Shown here one piece after another: positions 54,039-63,951 of a DNA stretch of 64,000 nt. The translations under genes and the position numbers were made by a program. The stretch comes from Pseudomonas sp. C2B4. Its GTDB lineage: Bacteria > Pseudomonadota > Gammaproteobacteria > Pseudomonadales > Pseudomonadaceae. The notes below the pieces were generated by a model that made no database searches, had not been told where the DNA came from, and worked only from the letters and a program-made list of their open reading frames with translations. Position 1 is the first letter of the stretch; every line of letters begins with the position of its first letter. The stretch lies in the NCBI RefSeq assembly GCF_013359695.1, contig NZ_JABFMU010000012.1:51191-115190 (forward strand), in the 5' to 3' direction.

Positions 54039-54509
54039 TTACTGCGGACGTACGCGCAAGGTCAGGCCCTTGAGGAAATTGCGCAGCAACTGGTCGCCGC
54101 ACGGGCGGTAGTTGGTGTGGCCGAATTTGCGGAACAGTGCGCTCAGCTCAGGCTTGGACACCGGGAATTCAGCGGCCTTGAGAATCGCGTGCATGTCGTC
54201 CTCCTTGAGTTCGAAGGCCACGCGCAGCTTTTTCAGAATGATGTTGTTGGTCACCGGCACTTCGATGGGCATTGGTGGACGGCTTTCGTCCTTGCCGCGC
54301 TTGAAGATCACCAAGCCGTCGAGGAAGTGCGCCATGACTTCGTCCGGGCAGCGTACGAAGCCTTCCTCGTCTTCTTCTTTCTTGTCGAGGTACGACACCA
54401 GGTCCTGCAGGGCCACGTCCATGCCGCCGAGCTTGATGATCTCGATGACTTTCTTGTCGCTGATGTCGAGCATGTAGCGCACGCTGCGCAGTACGTCGTT
54501 ATGAATCAT
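54039..54509 (-). CDS. DUF1456 family protein (YehS-like)
   Basis: 156 aa. Two similar ~65-residue halves start IHNDVLRSVRYMLDISDKKVIEI and VTNNIILKKLRVAFELKEDDMHAI, each with a leading helix and an Asp/Glu-rich turn, as expected for DUF1456 tandem repeats. Function unknown in the family. Cytoplasmic, no signal. Lies directly downstream of a REP pair. Confidence 0.85.
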   Translation of the reverse strand: MIHNDVLRSVRYMLDISDKKVIEIIKLGGMDVALQDLVSYLDKKEEDEEGFVRCPDEVMAHFLDGLVIFKRGKDESRPPMPIEVPVTNNIILKKLRVAFELKEDDMHAILKAAEFPVSKPELSALFRKFGHTNYRPCGDQLLRNFLKGLTLRVRPQ

Positions 54510-54584
54510 GTGTGCAGTCCTGATATTCAGCTGTGGGCGTGGCGGCCAGGCGCGACGCCGAAATGTGTGGCGGCGTGGGACGCC

Positions 54585-55295
54585 TTAGAACTTCTCTTTG
54601 CCGGACAGGTAACGCCATTGTCCCAAGGGCACTTTGCCGATGGACACGCCGCCGATGCGGATGCGGCGGATGGCCACGACCTTCAGGCCGACAGCCTGGC
54701 AGAACAGGACGATCACGCCTGGTTGCGGGTTCTTCATGGCGAAGCGCAGGCGGTTTTCGTTCTGCCAGCTGGCCTTGACCGGCGGCAGTTCCTTGCCTTT
54801 GTAGGTCAGGCCGTGCTGCAAGCGGTTGAGGCCATGCTCGACCATGTCACCTTCGACCTCGACCACGTATTCCTGCTCGATCTTGCTTGCATCGGCGGTG
54901 AGCTTGCGCAGGATTTTCCAGTCCTGGGTAAACACCAGCAAACCACTGGCGTTGGGCTGCAGGTCGGTGCTGGCGGTAAGGCGCAGGAAGTGGCCACGCA
55001 GCGGACGTTTGCCGTAGCGGTGTTCTTCGCTCAAGGTTTCGGCACTGAGGGTGGCCATGGCGCTGTCCGCGTCCATGCCAGCGGGTACGTTGAGCAGAAT
55101 GGTCACCGGCTCTGGCGCGGTGGCCTTGGCGTCCTTGTCGAGTTCGACTTTCTGGGTGTCGACCTTGAACTGCGGCTCGTCGATGACTTCGCCGTCGACG
55201 GTGACCCAGCCGCCCTCGATGAACAGCTCAGCCTCCCGACGGGAACAGCCGACGAGTTCGATGAGGCGTTTGGAGAGTCGAATCGGGTCAGTCAT
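54585..55295 (-). CDS. rRNA pseudouridine synthase (S4 + RsuA/RluB-like)
   Basis: 236 aa from ATG at 55295 (MTDPIRLSKRLIELVGCSRREAEL). The N-terminal S4 RNA-binding domain (residues ~5-60) is followed by the catalytic domain. The Asp-containing motif, usually RLDxxTSGL, reads STDLQPNASGLLVFTQD (about residue 110), so the catalytic Asp is likely the one in TDLQ. Target base not known. Upstream in-frame extension of 22 codons is unlikely. Confidence 0.85.
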   Translation of the reverse strand: MTDPIRLSKRLIELVGCSRREAELFIEGGWVTVDGEVIDEPQFKVDTQKVELDKDAKATAPEPVTILLNVPAGMDADSAMATLSAETLSEEHRYGKRPLRGHFLRLTASTDLQPNASGLLVFTQDWKILRKLTADASKIEQEYVVEVEGDMVEHGLNRLQHGLTYKGKELPPVKASWQNENRLRFAMKNPQPGVIVLFCQAVGLKVVAIRRIRIGGVSIGKVPLGQWRYLSGKEKF

Positions 55296-55397
55296 GACAG
55301 GGCCGTAACAAAAAAGGGGGGGCCATTGTACCTGCGTGGCGTCGGTTAATCCCGGAACCATTTTGCCGCAGGGCTTTTTTGTGGGAGCTGTGTTGTG

Positions 55398-55871
55398 TCA
55401 GCCATGCTTGGAACATTTCTGATCTTGGCGAAAACGCATGTGCAGCAACGGATACGGCTGCCCCATGCCATCGACTTCCGAACGGCCGATCACTTCAAAA
55501 CCCTGCTTGAAATAAAACCCCAAGGCTTGCGGATTTTGCTCGTTGACGTCCAGTTCATCGGCGTTCAGGTGTTCCATGGCATAGCGCAACAACTGCTTGC
55601 CCAGGCCCTGGCCGCGATGGACGGGGTCGATGAAGAGCATTTCGATTTTGCCCGCCGCGACCCCGGCAAATCCGGTGATGCGCTGACGCGAGTCCCGGGT
55701 GCAGATCAGCATCACCGCGTCGAGGTAGCGGGTCAGTACCAGGTTCTTCAGCAGTTCGATGTAGCTGTCCGGCAGAAAGTCATGGGTGGCGCGCACTGAC
55801 GCTTCCCAGACCTGTGTCAGTTCCTCGTAGTCGCTCAGTTTCGGTGTGTGAATGACCGAGTGTTGGCGCAT
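55398..55871 (-). CDS. GNAT-family N-acetyltransferase
   Basis: 157 aa. The acetyl-CoA pyrophosphate-binding motif A is IDPVHRGQGLGKQLLRYAME (residues ~81-100), with an N-terminal RATHDFLPDSY segment and C-terminal ALGFYFKQGFEVIGR strand. Substrate unknown. Single gene. Confidence 0.85.
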   Translation of the reverse strand: MRQHSVIHTPKLSDYEELTQVWEASVRATHDFLPDSYIELLKNLVLTRYLDAVMLICTRDSRQRITGFAGVAAGKIEMLFIDPVHRGQGLGKQLLRYAMEHLNADELDVNEQNPQALGFYFKQGFEVIGRSEVDGMGQPYPLLHMRFRQDQKCSKHG

Positions 55872-55937
55872 GCCCGCCTGCCCCTTGTGTTGTTAGTGAG
55901 GAGAATCCATTCCACACAAAACGATAGCCGTAAAAAA

Positions 55938-55980
55938 GCCCCGCATCTCGTCAAGAGAGCGGGGCTTTTCATATTTTTTG
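55938..55980 (-). terminator. rimO-downstream terminator (bidirectional)
   Basis: AAAAAGCCCCGC-atctcgtcaagaga-GCGGGGCTTTT stem with T/A runs on both strands, immediately downstream of rimO. Confidence 0.85.
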
Positions 55981-55983
55981 CGT

Positions 55984-57321
55984 TTAGATCTGCTCGGCCC
56001 AGAGGTCGTATTCGTCGGCGTCGGTCACTTTGCACCAGACCTTGTCGCCCGGCTTCAAGTTGCTGCCGTTGTCGATGAACACGTTGCCGTCGATTTCCGG
56101 GGCATCGAAGAAGCAGCGGCCAACCGCGCCTTGCTCGTCGACTTCATCGACCAGCACTTCGATTTCACGGCCGATGCGCATTTGCAGGCGCGCCGAGCTG
56201 ATTTCCTGCTGGTGCGCCATGAAGCGCTCCCAACGGTCCTGCTTGACGTCGTCCGGCACCACTTCCAGGTCCAGATCGTTGGCGGGTGCGCCTTCAACCG
56301 GCGAGTACTGGAAGCAGCCCACGCGGTCGAGCTGGGCTTCGGTCAGCCAGTCCAGCAGGTACTGGAAGTCTTCTTCGGTTTCGCCGGGGAAGCCGACGAT
56401 GAAGGTCGAACGGATGATCAGGTCCGGGCAGATTTCGCGCCAGTTCTTGATGCGTGCCAGGGTCTTGTCTTCGAACGCCGGGCGCTTCATCGACTTCAGC
56501 ACTTTCGGGCTGGCGTGCTGGAACGGGATGTCCAGGTACGGCAGGATCTTGCCGGCGGCCATCAACGGGATCAGCTCGTCGACGTGCGGATACGGGTAAA
56601 CGTAGTGCAGGCGAACCCAGACACCGAGGGTGCTCAGGGCTTCGCAGAGTTCGGTCATGCGGGTTTTCACCGGCGCGCCGTTCCAGAAGCCGGTGCGGTA
56701 CTTCACGTCGACACCGTAGGCGCTGGTGTCCTGGGAAATCACCAGCAGTTCCTTGACGCCGGACTTGACCAGGCGCTGGGCCTCGTCGAGCACGTCACCC
56801 ACCGGACGGCTGACCAGCTTGCCGCGCATGGACGGGATGATGCAGAAGCTGCAGCTGTGGTTGCAGCCTTCGGAAATCTTCAGGTAGGCGTAGTGGCGCG
56901 GGGTCAGCTTGATCCCCTGCGGCGGCACCAGGTCGATCAGCGGGTTGTGATCCTGTTTCGGTGGCACCACTTCGTGCACGGCGTTGACCACTTGCTCGTA
57001 CTGCTGCGGGCCGGTAACGGCCAGCACGCTCGGGTGCACGTTACGAATATTGCCTTCTTCGACGCCCATGCAGCCGGTCACGATGACCTTGCCGTTTTCC
57101 TTGATGGCTTCGCCGATCACTTCCAGGGATTCCGCCTTGGCCGAATCGATGAAGCCGCAGGTGTTGACCACCACGACATCGGCGTCCTGATAAGTGGACA
57201 CGACGTCATAGCCTTCCATGCGCAGCTGAGTGAGGATGCGCTCGGAGTCGACCAGTGCTTTCGGGCAACCCAGGGATACGAAGCCAACCTTTGGATTGGC
57301 CGGCGCAGGAGTGGTGGACAT
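55984..57321 (-). CDS. rimO: Ribosomal protein S12 methylthiotransferase RimO
   Basis: 445 aa radical SAM enzyme methylthiolating Asp89 of ribosomal protein S12. N-terminal UPF0004 domain with three cysteines ([30 protein letters not shown]). The SAM cluster has the CX3CX2C motif [11 protein letters not shown] (about residue 148), and a C-terminal TRAM domain. Start at 57321 ([14 protein letters not shown]). Confidence 0.96.
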   Translation of the reverse strand: MSTTPAPANPKVGFVSLGCPKALVDSERILTQLRMEGYDVVSTYQDADVVVVNTCGFIDSAKAESLEVIGEAIKENGKVIVTGCMGVEEGNIRNVHPSVLAVTGPQQYEQVVNAVHEVVPPKQDHNPLIDLVPPQGIKLTPRHYAYLKISEGCNHSCSFCIIPSMRGKLVSRPVGDVLDEAQRLVKSGVKELLVISQDTSAYGVDVKYRTGFWNGAPVKTRMTELCEALSTLGVWVRLHYVYPYPHVDELIPLMAAGKILPYLDIPFQHASPKVLKSMKRPAFEDKTLARIKNWREICPDLIIRSTFIVGFPGETEEDFQYLLDWLTEAQLDRVGCFQYSPVEGAPANDLDLEVVPDDVKQDRWERFMAHQQEISSARLQMRIGREIEVLVDEVDEQGAVGRCFFDAPEIDGNVFIDNGSNLKPGDKVWCKVTDADEYDLWAEQI

Positions 57322-57609
57322 GTCTAACCTCGGTATTTGTGACGCCTCCAGCCGACAACGGCAAGGCGACAAACGGACGCTTTTTCGCGTCTCTGATCAA
57401 AAAGTGCGCAATTCTAGCGATGGGAAGCGCTCTTGACCAGCTTTATGCAGGGAAATACGACGAGTGCTGCGCTATGCTTCGCGCCGTTGGGCTTTACCGA
57501 TTTTTTACAGTCAACAAAACGACTGTAACAAGAGGTAAAACAGCGCATGCTGAACCACAAAGCATAGTGCTTCGTTTGAAGAAGCCGGTCTGGGAATCAG
57601 GAGTGTTGG
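57322..57609. other. Divergent rimO/kup intergenic region with an 8-bp dyad
   Basis: 288 bp. A sigma70-like TTGACC (57433-57438) and TACGAC (57456-57461), 17 bp apart, face kup. A perfect dyad TTACAGTC-aacaaaac-GACTGTAA lies at 57505-57528 in the putative kup leader, preceded by a T-run. No gene. Confidence 0.4.
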
Positions 57610-59511
57610 ATGGGTCAGGCAAGTAGTCACGCGGCGGGCGCCGGGCATTCGGCGGCGAAGCCGATCGGCATGCTGGTCGCGGCGGTCGGGGTGGTTTATG
57701 GCGATATCGGCACCAGCCCGTTGTATACCCTCAAAGAAGTGTTCTCCGGTGGCTATGGCGTGCCGGTGACCCATGACGGCGTGCTGGGCATTCTGGCGCT
57801 GATTTTCTGGTCGCTGATCTGGGTCGTGTCGATCAAGTACATGATGTTCGTGCTGCGCGCCGACAACCAGGGCGAAGGCGGGATCATGGCCTTGACTGCG
57901 CTGGCGCGGCGGGCGGCGGCGGGGCACGCCAAATTGCGGACCTTGCTGGTGGTGTGCGGACTGATCGGCGCGGCGCTGTTCTACGGCGACAGCATGATCA
58001 CGCCGGCGATTTCCGTGCTGTCGGCCATTGAAGGCCTCGGGCTGGCATTCGAGGGTATCGACCACTGGGTCGTGCCGCTGTCGCTGGTGGTACTCGTTGC
58101 GCTGTTTCTGATCCAGCGCCATGGCACCGCGCGCATCGGCATCCTGTTCGGTCCGATCATGGTCACCTGGTTCGTGGTGCTGGGCGCGTTGGGTGTCCAT
58201 GGCATCATTCAGCATCCGGAAGTATTGCAGGCAGTAAACCCGGTATGGGGCGTGCGCTTCTTCATCGTGCACCCGGGCATGGGCGTGGCGATCCTTGGCG
58301 CGGTGGTACTGGCATTGACCGGTGCCGAAGCCCTGTACGCCGACATGGGCCACTTCGGCCGCAAGCCGATTGCCCGTGCCTGGTTCATCCTGGTGTTGCC
58401 CGCGCTGGTACTGAACTACTTCGGTCAGGGTGCGCTGCTGCTGGGCGATCCTGAAGCCGCGCGCAACCCGTTCTATCTGCTGGCGCCAAGCTGGGCGTTG
58501 ATTCCGCTGGTCGGCCTGTCGACCCTGGCCACGGTGATTGCCTCCCAGGCCGTGATTTCCGGGGCGTTCTCCTTGACCCGCCAGGCCATCCAGCTGGGTT
58601 ACATTCCACGCATGCACATTCAGCACACGTCCAGCGCCGAGCAGGGCCAGATCTACATCGGTGCGGTGAACTGGTCGCTGATGGTCGGTGTGGTGCTGCT
58701 GGTGCTGGGTTTCGAGTCTTCCGGTGCCCTGGCTTCGGCCTACGGGGTGGCGGTGACCGGGACCATGCTGATGACCAGCATCCTGGTGTCGGCGGTGATG
58801 TTGCTGCTATGGAAGTGGCCACCGGTGCTCGCGGTGCCGGTCTGTCTCGGATTTCTGCTGGTAGACGGCGTGTACTTCGCCGCCAACGTGCCGAAAATCG
58901 TTCAGGGCGGCGCATTCCCGGTGATCGCCGGTCTCGCGCTGTTCGTGCTGATGACCACCTGGAAGCGCGGCAAGCAGTTGCTGGTGGAGCGCATCGACGA
59001 GGGTGGACTGCCGCTGCCGATCTTCATCAGCAGTATCGCCGTGCAACCACCGCATCGCGTGCAGGGCACGGCGGTGTTCCTCACCGCGAGACCGGACGCC
59101 GTGCCCCACGCGTTGCTGCACAACCTGCTGCATAACCAGGTGTTGCATGAGCAGGTGGTCCTGCTGACCGTGTTGTATGAAGACATCCCTCGAGTACCGC
59201 CAAGTCGGCGCTTCGAAGTCGATTCCTATGGCGAAGGGTTCTTCCGGGTGATTCTGCATTTTGGCTTCACCGACGAGCCGGATGTGCCGCAGGCGCTGAA
59301 ACTGTGCCATCTGGCTGAACTGGACTTCAGTCCGATGCGCACCACGTACTTCCTCAGTCGCGAGACGGTCATCGCTTCCAAGCTCGAAGGCATGTCCCGC
59401 TGGCGCGAGGCGCTGTTCGCCTTCATGTTGCAGAACGCCAACGGCAATCTGCGCTTCTTCAATCTGCCGCTGAACCGGGTGATTGAATTGGGGACGCAGG
59501 TGGAAATGTAA
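57610..59511 (+). CDS. kup: Low-affinity K+ transporter Kup (TrkD)
   Basis: 633 aa. Proton-coupled potassium uptake protein. The N-terminal signature [16 protein letters not shown], followed by ~12 membrane helices (for example LWWISIKY-type and [20 protein letters not shown]), and a cytoplasmic C-terminal half (~residues 450-633). Length is the family standard. An ATG at 57610 follows GGAGTGTTG. Confidence 0.96.
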   Translation: MGQASSHAAGAGHSAAKPIGMLVAAVGVVYGDIGTSPLYTLKEVFSGGYGVPVTHDGVLGILALIFWSLIWVVSIKYMMFVLRADNQGEGGIMALTALARRAAAGHAKLRTLLVVCGLIGAALFYGDSMITPAISVLSAIEGLGLAFEGIDHWVVPLSLVVLVALFLIQRHGTARIGILFGPIMVTWFVVLGALGVHGIIQHPEVLQAVNPVWGVRFFIVHPGMGVAILGAVVLALTGAEALYADMGHFGRKPIARAWFILVLPALVLNYFGQGALLLGDPEAARNPFYLLAPSWALIPLVGLSTLATVIASQAVISGAFSLTRQAIQLGYIPRMHIQHTSSAEQGQIYIGAVNWSLMVGVVLLVLGFESSGALASAYGVAVTGTMLMTSILVSAVMLLLWKWPPVLAVPVCLGFLLVDGVYFAANVPKIVQGGAFPVIAGLALFVLMTTWKRGKQLLVERIDEGGLPLPIFISSIAVQPPHRVQGTAVFLTARPDAVPHALLHNLLHNQVLHEQVVLLTVLYEDIPRVPPSRRFEVDSYGEGFFRVILHFGFTDEPDVPQALKLCHLAELDFSPMRTTYFLSRETVIASKLEGMSRWREALFAFMLQNANGNLRFFNLPLNRVIELGTQVEM

Positions 59512-59534
59512 GCACTGCCTCATCAAAAAGCCCC

Positions 59535-59566
59535 CGTCAGCCTTGCGGCTGCGGGGGCTTTTTTGC
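59535..59566 (+). terminator. kup terminator
   Basis: AAAGCCCCCGTCAGCCTTGCGGCTGCGGGGGCTTTTTT: strong stem-loop with T-run just after the kup stop codon. Confidence 0.88.
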
Positions 59567-59591
59567 ATTTCGGCAGACACCACAGTTCCCT

Positions 59592-59681
59592 TGTGGGAGC
59601 GAGCCTGCTCGCGAAGGCGGACTGACATTCAACATCAACGTTGTCTGAAAGGTTGCTTTCGCGAGCAGGCTCGCTCCCACA
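59592..59681. repeat. Inverted REP pair (kup-virJ gap)
   Basis: Units 59592-59618 and 59655-59681 in opposite orientation, matching the main REP class (GGGAGCGAGCCTGCTCGCGAA core). Confidence 0.93.
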
Positions 59682-59712
59682 AGGGAGCTTTAGTGTCTGC
59701 GAAAATGAAAAA

Positions 59713-59745
59713 GCCCTCGCTATCGTGAAATGGCGAGGGCTTTTT
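59713..59745 (-). terminator. virJ-downstream terminator (bidirectional)
   Basis: AAAAGCCCTCGC-tatcgtgaaatg-GCGAGGGCTTTTT, perfect stem with A- and T-runs on either side, ending the mprF-virJ transcript from the right. Confidence 0.85.
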
Positions 59746-59762
59746 GTGTGTGCTGGCTCAGA

Positions 59763-61052
59763 TCACTCTTCAGCCACCTTGGTCTGGCGTTTCTCGATCA
59801 CATCCACCAACCGTTGGGCCAGTTTCGGGTAGTTCTCGTCGAAATGGTGACCGCCAGGCAATTTGATGGTTTCCCCCACGGCGGTCTTGTCGGTGCAGCC
59901 GCTTTCGTCGATTTCTTCTTCACCAAAAATACACACCACTTTGGCGGGTGGCAGCTTGGCCATTTCCGGGCCGGTGGCGGCTTCCTTGCCGGCGTTGCCG
60001 AGCCAGCCTTCGACTTCGATTTCGAAGCTGCCGGTACGGGCGAAGGCCAGCAGGATGATCGCGTCGACGCGCTGCTGCTCCGACTCGGGCAAGCGGTTGT
60101 AGATCGCCGGCAGAACGTCGGCGCCGAACGAGTAACCGGTCAGGATGAAGCGCTTGGTGCCCCATTTCTGCCGGTAGTGTTGCATCAGTTCGGTCAGGTC
60201 CAGGGCGCTTTGCTCGGGGCTCTTGTGCTGCCAGTAGTAGCGCAGGGTATCGATGCCGACCACCGGATAGCCGATCTTGGCCATCTCGCCCGCGACATCG
60301 CGGTCCAGGTCGCGCCAGCCGCCATCACCGGACAGGAACAGGGTTACGGTGTCCTTTGCCTGGCCTGCTGGCACTTCGACGACCGGAATTTGCAAGCCGC
60401 CCGCGGCTTTATCGCCACCGACGAGAATCTTGCGCAGTTCATTGTTCAGCACTTGCGGCAGGTTGATGTCGTAGTCGCTGATGCTGGTTTCGGCGTTGGG
60501 TTGATCGCGCACGAAGCCGGCGCTGGTGTCGTCCGGGTTGTCGTTCCATGCCACCAGCCAGTGACCGTGGGCGGCGCTTTTCGGCAGCAGGTGCGTGCAG
60601 CCAGGTTTTTCCAGGGCCAGGTCCACCGAAACGGCTTGGGATTTATCGTCCTTCTGCTCGGACAACCAGCGCCAGGCCAATACGGCGCCCGGGCCGATGC
60701 CGCTGACCAGGGTCGCCGGGCCCTTGAGTTCTCTCAGACCCGTTTGCAGGGCGCGGCTTTGCAGCAGGCAGTCCTTGGGCAGGATCACTTGAACGATCTG
60801 CGCCGAGCCGCTGCGGCTCAGGGTCAACAATTGTTTGTCGCTGAGTTTTTGATCTTCGTTGACAGCCACCAGCACCTGGGCGCGTGGCGTGTTGCCGGGA
60901 ATGACGCGGGTCATCGCAGGGCCGTCGGCCGGGTTCAGCTGTTCGAGGGTCGGTTCCGGTGCCGGGCGTTTCAGGTACCAGTAGCCACCACCGAGAATCA
61001 GGGCCAGCACAACCAGCGTGCCCAGTACGTAGCGCAAGGAGCGTTGAATCAT
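59763..61052 (-). CDS. VirJ/AcvB-like aminoacyl-phosphatidylglycerol hydrolase
   Basis: 429 aa. An N-terminal membrane anchor/signal (residues ~7-27, RYVLGTLVVLALILGGGYWYL) exports an alpha/beta-hydrolase domain. The Ser nucleophile is in TGYSFGADVLP, with a His in LPGGHHFDENY. It resembles the P. aeruginosa PA0919 hydrolase, which removes alanine from alanyl-phosphatidylglycerol made by MprF, encoded overlapping upstream. Start ATG overlaps the mprF stop (61052). The N-terminal ~170 residues are a VirJ-specific domain of unclear role. Confidence 0.85.
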   Translation of the reverse strand: MIQRSLRYVLGTLVVLALILGGGYWYLKRPAPEPTLEQLNPADGPAMTRVIPGNTPRAQVLVAVNEDQKLSDKQLLTLSRSGSAQIVQVILPKDCLLQSRALQTGLRELKGPATLVSGIGPGAVLAWRWLSEQKDDKSQAVSVDLALEKPGCTHLLPKSAAHGHWLVAWNDNPDDTSAGFVRDQPNAETSISDYDINLPQVLNNELRKILVGGDKAAGGLQIPVVEVPAGQAKDTVTLFLSGDGGWRDLDRDVAGEMAKIGYPVVGIDTLRYYWQHKSPEQSALDLTELMQHYRQKWGTKRFILTGYSFGADVLPAIYNRLPESEQQRVDAIILLAFARTGSFEIEVEGWLGNAGKEAATGPEMAKLPPAKVVCIFGEEEIDESGCTDKTAVGETIKLPGGHHFDENYPKLAQRLVDVIEKRQTKVAEE

Positions 61053-63694
61053 CAGCGTTTCACCAATCCAGTCAAGCCGCCCGCGATCAGGGCAGCAGTG
61101 TCGGCCAGGGCCACCAGCGGATCGAGTCCGGCGGGCACGGCCATATAACGGGGTTCCCAGTCAGGCTGGAATTTGTCTTTGAAGCGGCGCAAGCCTTGGA
61201 AGTTGTAGAGCTGCTCACCACGGCGGAATACCATCGAGCCCAAGCGCTGGGTCAATGGTGCGCCGCGACGGGGTTGCAACCCCGACAACGGCACCATGCC
61301 CAGGCTGAAGCGCGCGTATCCATGACTCTTATAGTGTTGGATCAGGCCGACCATCATGAACTCCATGGTCAGCTTGGGGGCGTCCGGGTGCGCGCGCATC
61401 AGGTCGAGGCTGGCCAGGTCGTGGCCGTAGGTCTCGAGCAGGTTGGCGAACGCCACCGGGCGCCCTTCGAAACGGATCACCGCAATGCGAAAGTGCTTGA
61501 GATAGTCATCACTGAAACGGCCGAGGGAGAAGCCTTTCTCTCGCACGTTCTTGCCGGTCAGCCAGGCATCGGAAATCACCTTCAGCTCATCCATCGGCGC
61601 CTGGCCCGGCTCGAAGATCTCCAGCGACAGGCCATCGCGGGTGCCACGGTTCCAGGTGTAGCGCAGGTCCTTCATCTCTTTGCCCTTGGCTTCGAGATCA
61701 AAGCGCCTGAGATCGACCCGGGCTTCTTCACCGAGCTTGATCGCGGTCAGGCCGATGTCCATGTAGTACGGCAGGTTCTCGGCGCGTACTTGATAGAACA
61801 CGGGCCGGGCGTGGTGGATGTCGCACAGGTCTCGGAATTGCCAGATCATTTCCGCCCGTTGCTGGCCCGGGCCGATCGGGTCGTACAGCGCCACGAGGCT
61901 GCGGCCACGGCGGGCGTACATCAGGAACGCTTCGTCGTTGGGATGAAACAGCAGCGCCTTGTCGCCGGTCAGGGCCAGGCCGCCATCCGGTTGCGCCGAA
62001 GCCATGAGGATCTTGCTGGCGCGCTCCAGTTCATCGGGTGTCGGCAGGTGAATCACCGGGCGCGCCGTGCGCAGCAACCAGGTCAGGGACACCACCAGCA
62101 GTAACACGGCGGCACCCAATAGCGAGCGCAAGCCACGGGGGGCATCGGCGTCGAGGGTGAACTGCCACCAGAGCTGATGGCTGTAGGGAACGTCCTGGTA
62201 GGCGAACAGCAGCAGCCACATCGAGGCGCCCAGCACACACAGGCTGGCCACGAGGTAAAGCGGTGAGAACGGCAGCTCGGTCAGGCGGCTCGGACGATAG
62301 AACGAGCGCCGGAAAACCCCGAGCAAGCTGGCGGTCAGGACCATCAGGCTGGCTTCTTCCCAGTCGAAGCCCTTGAGCAGGGAGAGCAGGGCGCCGACCA
62401 GCAACAGAATGGTGGTCAGCATCCACGCCGCCGACAGTCGGCGGCGCAGGCCCTGGGCCAGCAGCAGGCACAGCACGCCGATCAGGCTGGCGCCAAAGTG
62501 CGAGGCGTCGACCAGTCGGTGTGGGATCAGAAAGCCGATGTGTTCCAGGCGGGTATCGATTTCCGGGGTCGCACCGGAGAACAACAGCACCACGCCGGAC
62601 AGGAACACCAGCACCGCCAGTATCGGCGCGGCCAGACCGGAGGCTGCACGCAAGGTCTGGCGCGTCTGGAACAGACGCTGGCCTTCGTTGACCAGCAACA
62701 GCAGGCAAGCCACCAGCATCGGCAGTACGACATAGATCAGGCGATAAAGCAGCAGGGCGGCCGCCAGTGGCGCAGCACCGAGTTTGTCGGAGAAGGCCGC
62801 CAGCAAAATCGCTTCGAACACCCCGACACCGCCCGGTACATGGCTGAGCACGCCAGCGGCCAGCGCCAGCAGGTAAACCAGGAGAAAGGCACCGAAGGGC
62901 GGCGCTTCCGGCAGCAACAGGTAAAGCACGGTCGCGGCGGCAGCCACGTCCAGCGCGGTAATCACCAGTTGCAGGAAGGTCAGGCGGCGTCCCGGCAGGC
63001 GCAAGGTACGCCGGCCGATCTGGACCAGTAGGTTATCGGCATAGGGTTGTTCCGGCAGGCGACGGCGATAGATGCCGACAGCCAGCACTGCAAACAGCAA
63101 CAGCACGGTGCCTGCGATGGCGGCCAGCAGGGTTTCGGAGAGTCCCAGCGCCGCAGAGGCGCCTGGCAGGTTACTCAGCGTTGCGAGCGCGGCGAGCGGC
63201 GGCAGGGCGCAGCCGAGCGAAAGGCTGGCGAACAGGGTCATGTGGGCGACTTCAGTGGCCCCCAGCCCGTGACGCGCATACAGACGATAACGAACCGAGC
63301 CACCTGACAGCATCGAAAGACCGATGGCATTGCCGATGGCGAAAGCGGTGAAACCGCCCAGCGCGAGGGTTCGCGGTGCCAGGTTCACGCCGGCGTAGCG
63401 GCTGGCCGACCATTCGTAACCCAGCAAAATGATGAAGCCCGCCACGGTGGCGCCCAGCGCGCCAAGCAAGGCCGGTTTGGGGACTTCAAGAATCGAGTCG
63501 TGCAGAGCGTCCAGGTCGAGTTCGCTCAGCAGGTGGCGACAGGCAATCAACGCGATCGCAAACAACAGCAGCGTGACCGCCAGGCCGATGGGCTGACGGT
63601 ATTTGCTGACACGATCAAGCAAGCGCAACCGCTCAGCCTTGATGGGTTGTGTTGCTGTAACGGTGTCTTGAGAGTCAGACGAGTTGGCGCGCAT
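61052..63694 (-). CDS. mprF: Bifunctional aminoacyl-phosphatidylglycerol synthase/flippase MprF
   Basis: 880 aa. The N-terminal two thirds has ~14 membrane helices (flippase domain, starting RLLDRVSKYRQPIGLAVTLLL). The C-terminal GNAT-like synthase domain (DUF2156; DEAFLMYARRGRSLVALYDPIGP near residue 625) transfers an amino acid from charged tRNA to phosphatidylglycerol. This lowers net negative membrane charge and cationic peptide susceptibility. In P. aeruginosa the product is alanyl-PG; the amino acid here is not known. One-base overlap with the downstream hydrolase gives a synthesis-hydrolysis operon. Confidence 0.94.
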   Translation of the reverse strand: MRANSSDSQDTVTATQPIKAERLRLLDRVSKYRQPIGLAVTLLLFAIALIACRHLLSELDLDALHDSILEVPKPALLGALGATVAGFIILLGYEWSASRYAGVNLAPRTLALGGFTAFAIGNAIGLSMLSGGSVRYRLYARHGLGATEVAHMTLFASLSLGCALPPLAALATLSNLPGASAALGLSETLLAAIAGTVLLLFAVLAVGIYRRRLPEQPYADNLLVQIGRRTLRLPGRRLTFLQLVITALDVAAAATVLYLLLPEAPPFGAFLLVYLLALAAGVLSHVPGGVGVFEAILLAAFSDKLGAAPLAAALLLYRLIYVVLPMLVACLLLLVNEGQRLFQTRQTLRAASGLAAPILAVLVFLSGVVLLFSGATPEIDTRLEHIGFLIPHRLVDASHFGASLIGVLCLLLAQGLRRRLSAAWMLTTILLLVGALLSLLKGFDWEEASLMVLTASLLGVFRRSFYRPSRLTELPFSPLYLVASLCVLGASMWLLLFAYQDVPYSHQLWWQFTLDADAPRGLRSLLGAAVLLLVVSLTWLLRTARPVIHLPTPDELERASKILMASAQPDGGLALTGDKALLFHPNDEAFLMYARRGRSLVALYDPIGPGQQRAEMIWQFRDLCDIHHARPVFYQVRAENLPYYMDIGLTAIKLGEEARVDLRRFDLEAKGKEMKDLRYTWNRGTRDGLSLEIFEPGQAPMDELKVISDAWLTGKNVREKGFSLGRFSDDYLKHFRIAVIRFEGRPVAFANLLETYGHDLASLDLMRAHPDAPKLTMEFMMVGLIQHYKSHGYARFSLGMVPLSGLQPRRGAPLTQRLGSMVFRRGEQLYNFQGLRRFKDKFQPDWEPRYMAVPAGLDPLVALADTAALIAGGLTGLVKR

Positions 63695-63913
63695 CAATCA
63701 CCTCTTGGATTGTGCGCGACAGGATGGAGGTATCCAGCCAAGTTACCAATCCCTGTAGAAAAAAATAATCACAAATATTAACGCCTCTCACCGGGTGTCG
63801 GCGATGGCGCAGGCTGCAATTCAGCATAGCCTGAACTCAGCGCTTCGGAGACCACGAATGGCTTGCGACACAGTGACAGATCATTGTTGCGAAAGGACTT
63901 TTTCAACAGATAC

Positions 63914-63946
63914 AAAAAAGGCCACTCTTTCGAGTAGCCTTTTTTG
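63914..63946 (-). terminator. tRNA-fMet terminator
   Basis: AAAAAAGGC-c-ACTC-tttc-GAGT-a-GCCTTTTTT: hairpin with A/T runs on both sides, 5 bp downstream of the tRNA 3' end on the minus strand. Confidence 0.8.
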
Positions 63947-63951
63947 ATGTT

